The notes beneath the pieces were generated by a model. The model did not search any database and had not been told where the DNA came from. It saw only the letters and a list, made by a program, of their open reading frames with translations. From assembly GCA_934167785.1 (NCBI GenBank), contig CAKPLX010000046.1, positions 1 to 8,292 of the forward strand: a stretch of 8,292 nt of DNA, in the 5' to 3' direction. This document shows, one piece after another, positions 6,168 to 8,292 of this stretch (positions are counted from its first letter, which is position 1; the number at the start of each line of letters is the position of its first letter). This DNA comes from an uncultured Bacilli bacterium (GTDB taxonomy: Bacteria; Bacillota_I; Bacilli_A; RF39; UBA660). The position numbers and the translations under genes were made by a program.

Positions 6168-6848
6168 TTAATCCATCTCACCCAATGTCATATATTGATA
6201 TCCAGTTAGTGATGTATTATCAGCAAATTCATTTCTGTTTAAGTTTTCTAAAGTGATAGGCTCTTTATAATATGATAAACATGTAACTAATCTATAAAGT
6301 CTAGTATTTTCTGAAAAGCTAAATATAATGTCTTTATTATAATCTCCATCAAATTCAGACAAATCTTGATTATTATAATCAAAAATAATATAGTTTTCAC
6401 CAGATAACATCATTTTCTTTATAGATACTGGTGTAAAGCATCTTAAATTATAGTCATCTACAACAGAATAATGCATTCTATCCTTAACAACTTCTAGCAA
6501 ATGTGCATAGTTTTCATCGTCTTTTTCAAAAACATAAAAAGCACCAACTTTAGAAGATTTAAAATATATTCTATCTGGTTCTTTTCTATAAGCAGCATAA
6601 GAATATAGCTCAAATTCTTGGTAATTATTGCCATAGCCTTCTTCATCACTTTTTACTTTTTCTTTTAATTTAGCAATTTCACTCTCAGAAATATATTTTG
6701 ATAAACTAGTTTGCTTTTCTTTTTCTGCAATTGCCTTGTTTTCATCAATGCGAGTCTTTATATAAATTCCACTGCAAATTCCAATACTAAATACAATAAT
6801 TCCTAAAATAACAATTATTAAAATTTTCTTTTTTGATATATTTTTCAT
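6168..6848 (-). CDS. Membrane-anchored protein of unknown function
   Basis: I do not recognise this family. From the ATG at 6846-6848 it has 226 residues: a basic N-terminus (MKNISKKK), one hydrophobic helix (about 9-30), then a charged linker rich in K and E (about 33-65). The remaining extracytoplasmic domain is rich in Tyr, Phe and Asp (about 70-226). The helix lacks a signal-peptidase or lipobox pattern, since the cysteine is preceded by Ile, so it probably stays as an uncleaved type II anchor. I prefer this start because GAGG (6858-6861) lies 9 nt upstream. The outer ATGs at 6867-6869 and 6861-6863 add seven or five residues and lack a ribosome binding site. It is the first gene of the operon controlled by the palindrome-bearing promoter at 6907-6936 and is coupled to the HAD gene. 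Confidence 0.75.
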   Translation of the reverse strand: MKNISKKKILIIVILGIIVFSIGICSGIYIKTRIDENKAIAEKEKQTSLSKYISESEIAKLKEKVKSDEEGYGNNYQEFELYSYAAYRKEPDRIYFKSSKVGAFYVFEKDDENYAHLLEVVKDRMHYSVVDDYNLRCFTPVSIKKMMLSGENYIIFDYNNQDLSEFDGDYNKDIIFSFSENTRLYRLVTCLSYYKEPITLENLNRNEFADNTSLTGYQYMTLGEMD

Positions 6849-6857
6849 AAAATTTAA

Positions 6858-6861
6858 CCTC
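6858..6861 (-). promoter_or_regulatory. Ribosome binding site deciding the membrane-protein start
   Basis: GAGG on the minus strand sits 9 nt before the ATG at 6846-6848. No comparable site precedes the two outer in-frame ATGs at suitable distance. Confidence 0.45.
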
Positions 6862-6906
6862 ATTTTCATTGTAAAATTAGCTTTTTTCCGCTTTCTTTGT
6901 GTATTT

Positions 6907-6936
6907 ATTATATAAGCATTTTATGCTTAATGTCAA
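6907..6936 (-). promoter_or_regulatory. Sigma-A promoter of the four-gene operon
   Basis: On the minus strand the exact consensus boxes TTGACA (6931-6936) and TATAAT (6907-6912) are separated by 18 nt. It lies directly behind the terminator of the nucleotidyltransferase unit and drives the membrane-protein, HAD, kinase-like and MATE genes. Its spacer holds a perfect palindrome. Confidence 0.85.
6913..6929. promoter_or_regulatory. Perfect 17-bp palindrome in promoter spacer (candidate operator)
   Basis: TAAGCATTTTATGCTTA has two 7-bp arms (6913-6919 and 6923-6929) around TTT and occupies nearly the whole -35/-10 spacer. A dimeric repressor bound there would block RNA polymerase, the same layout as the copper promoter in this window. 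I do not recognise the motif as the operator of a named regulator, and no candidate regulator gene is adjacent. Confidence 0.65.
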
Positions 6937-6960
6937 TATTTCTTGTAATTTATCAAACAT

Positions 6961-6989
6961 AAAAAAAGACGGTTGGCCAGACCGTCTTT
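6961..6989 (-). terminator. Strong intrinsic terminator of the nucleotidyltransferase unit
   Basis: A 9-bp perfect stem pairs 6965-6973 with 6981-6989 (AAAGACGGT and ACCGTCTTT) around a 7-nt loop. On the minus strand it runs into seven Ts (complement of 6961-6967). It begins 15 nt after the stop of the 126-residue gene. The plus-strand side lacks a long T run. Confidence 0.92.
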
Positions 6990-7004
6990 AACTAGAATTA
7001 TATT

Positions 7005-7385
7005 TTATCTTTCTGAATGTGAATCTGTACTTTGTCCATCATTACTAACTTTTTCATCTTTCTTTTTGAAAATATTATTTGGATCATATTTTCTTCTAGT
7101 TTCTTCATCAAATTTATTTAAAATTTTATCAAATAATACTTGTTCTTCTGGTGATGCTATATAACTTCTATAAATCATATATGTCATTACAAGTGATTCT
7201 TCACATATCTCTTGTTTATGAAGTTTTTTATTTTTGTCTAAATTTACTTTTAAATCTGGTAATTTATTTCTTTGCAATTCTTCTATAAGTTGTGCTGGTA
7301 TTTTATCTCTTGTTGATTTTGGATATAAATCCACTATTGCTAAGACTTCTGTTGCCATTCTTCTAAAATTACTTTCTTTAATCAT
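7005..7385 (-). CDS. Small helical protein of unknown function, partner of the nucleotidyltransferase
   Basis: 126 residues, ending TGA. I cannot assign a named family, though the pattern resembles small uncharacterised Bacillota proteins. It appears fully helical in its first about 105 residues. Distinctive segments are MATEVLAIVDLYP (10-22), DKIPAQLIEELQRNK (27-41), ESLVMTYMIYRSYIASPEEQ (63-82) and a terminal KYDPNNIFKKK. The last about 20 residues are polar and probably disordered. There is no membrane helix or signal peptide, and I see no HEPN-type R-x4-6-H motif. The start ATG overlaps the end of the nucleotidyltransferase gene by 8 nt (ATGATTAA), with GGAGG 6 nt upstream. Such tight coupling suggests the two proteins are made together and may work together. 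The strong terminator follows directly. Confidence 0.8.
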   Translation of the reverse strand: MIKESNFRRMATEVLAIVDLYPKSTRDKIPAQLIEELQRNKLPDLKVNLDKNKKLHKQEICEESLVMTYMIYRSYIASPEEQVLFDKILNKFDEETRRKYDPNNIFKKKDEKVSNDGQSTDSHSER

Positions 7386-8292
7386 CTTTTTCCTCCAAAC
7401 TGTTATTAGTATTTCGTGTTTCTTGTTGTATGCTTTGCATAGACATATATTTTGCTACCAAACCACGTACTTGTGAAAAATTAAATTTATTTCTCAAACC
7501 ACTTTTATTTTTTCCTGCTTCTGCAAATCCTTTTGCTGAAATACTTTGCATTAGTGGAGATTCTGGTTCAATACCATTTTCTCTTTCTGATTGTTTTTCG
7601 TTTTCTAAAGTCATAGTTTGTTGAAGAGTTGGAAAAATTTCTTTAACATAATTAAAACCTATTGGAATAGCATTTTCACCTTCACCTTCAACACCTAAGA
7701 ATGCACTAAATCGGTCATGTCGAATTTTCCCTTCTCTATGATTAAATCCAAAATCAAAAATAGGATATTTTCTTTTAAAATCATTGTAATCTACTACTTG
7801 GTTAGCCGTATCCATAAATGTATCTATTGCTTGTTCAAAGGAGCCGCCATTTTGAAGTACCCAATTTTCAACACCAATTCCACCAAATCCACCATATTTT
7901 GTTGCTCCATCGCTTCCTGCCTTTTTATAAATGCCTTCAGCTTTTAGTATCTTTTTAGCCATAATTATATTAGCTTGTACATAATTATAATCTGCTGGAT
8001 TATGAGTTCTTATATTGTCTAATCTATCTCTTACACACATATCGCTTGAATAACTTAAAGCTAAACTCTTTTTTGCTGCTGTTACATCTATATCTACAAC
8101 TTCTCCACTTGGAAGCACAGCACCTTTGGAACGAAAACCATCACTTACATTTGTTAAATGTTGAGGAGTTATTGATTCGACTTTTTCAGTCAATCCTTTT
8201 ATAACATCATCTGGTAAATTATGTCTAAGCATAAAATCAAAATCACCATCTCCTGGTACATTAGTTCCTCTACCAGTTGATCCTGTATCTAT
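7378..8292 (-). CDS. Pol-beta-fold nucleotidyltransferase (OAS/CCA/CD-NTase-like), 5' end outside window
   Basis: The frame is open to the window edge. The in-frame ATG at 8230-8232 is internal, because the 20 codons before it encode an essential motif: IDTGSTGRGTNVPGDGDFDF. GS (8278-8283) followed by D-F-D (8236-8244) is the nucleotidyltransferase motif G-S-x(n)-D-x-D that binds metal and NTP. The third carboxylate is probably the second D of VVDIDVTAA (8086-8088). A helical region follows with YGGFGGIGVENWVLQNGGSF (7837-7896), the kind of G-F-G-G-x-x-x-E-x-x-x-x-x-x-G-S-F segment found in OAS1, archaeal CCA-adding and related second domains. The last about 75 residues are polar and low in complexity. 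About 305 residues are visible. It could be a nucleotide-second-messenger synthase, an RNA 3' nucleotide-adding enzyme or a protein nucleotidylator; sequence alone does not choose. It overlaps the following gene by 8 nt. Confidence 0.82.
   Translation of the reverse strand: MDTGSTGRGTNVPGDGDFDFMLRHNLPDDVIKGLTEKVESITPQHLTNVSDGFRSKGAVLPSGEVVDIDVTAAKKSLALSYSSDMCVRDRLDNIRTHNPADYNYVQANIIMAKKILKAEGIYKKAGSDGATKYGGFGGIGVENWVLQNGGSFEQAIDTFMDTANQVVDYNDFKRKYPIFDFGFNHREGKIRHDRFSAFLGVEGEGENAIPIGFNYVKEIFPTLQQTMTLENEKQSERENGIEPESPLMQSISAKGFAEAGKNKSGLRNKFNFSQVRGLVAKYMSMQSIQQETRNTNNSLEEKDD

Noticed and set aside
6768..6800. Lipoprotein signal (cysteine in the N-terminal helix of the 226-residue protein)
   Set aside because: The residue before the cysteine is Ile, not Gly, Ala or Ser, so the lipobox rule is not met.
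7005..7385. HEPN toxin partner for the nucleotidyltransferase (an MNT/HEPN toxin-antitoxin pair)
   Set aside because: The 126-residue protein has no R-x4-6-H motif, and the nucleotidyltransferase is much larger than a minimal MNT antitoxin.
1..8292. CRISPR arrays, tRNA or rRNA genes, insertion sequences, attachment sites
   Set aside because: I saw no regularly spaced repeats, cloverleaf or rRNA-like stretches, transposase motifs or long terminal repeats on either strand.

Overview
The window looks like chromosome of a low-GC Bacillota organism, most likely a clostridium. The DNA is strongly AT-rich, the promoters are sigma-A type, most start sites have GGAGG-like ribosome binding sites, and stop codons are mainly TAA. 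Every gene I can support reads on the minus strand, so transcription runs from high to low coordinates.

In transcription order, the right edge (8292-7005) holds a two-gene unit: a nucleotidyltransferase of the Pol-beta/OAS/CCA fold class, cut by the window edge, overlapping a small acidic/basic helical protein of unknown function. A strong intrinsic terminator (6961-6989) closes it. A near-consensus promoter then follows, with a perfect 17-bp palindrome filling its -35/-10 spacer. It drives an apparent operon (6848-3622): a membrane-anchored protein of unknown function, a HAD-type phosphatase-like protein, a cytidylate-kinase-like P-loop protein and a MATE efflux pump.

Next comes a compact copper-resistance operon, csoR-copZ-copA (3532-806). 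Its promoter carries a CsoR-type operator between the -35 and -10 boxes. CsoR senses Cu(I), CopZ carries it and the CopA P-type ATPase exports it. Directly after copA is an uninterrupted but startless frame (603-800) that reads as the C-terminal tail of an FtsX-like ABC permease, a gene remnant. Its stop codon overlaps a terminator hairpin that now probably closes the copper operon.

The left end holds an orphan 68-residue protein. It has a perfect-consensus promoter, its own terminator and clearly higher GC than its surroundings. Last is the 5' end of a radical SAM gene (77 to 1) with its own promoter; only 25 codons are visible, but they include the CxxxCxxC iron-sulfur motif.

The items most worth following up are the nucleotidyltransferase pair at the right edge, the palindrome-controlled four-gene operon, and the GC-discordant orphan small gene.
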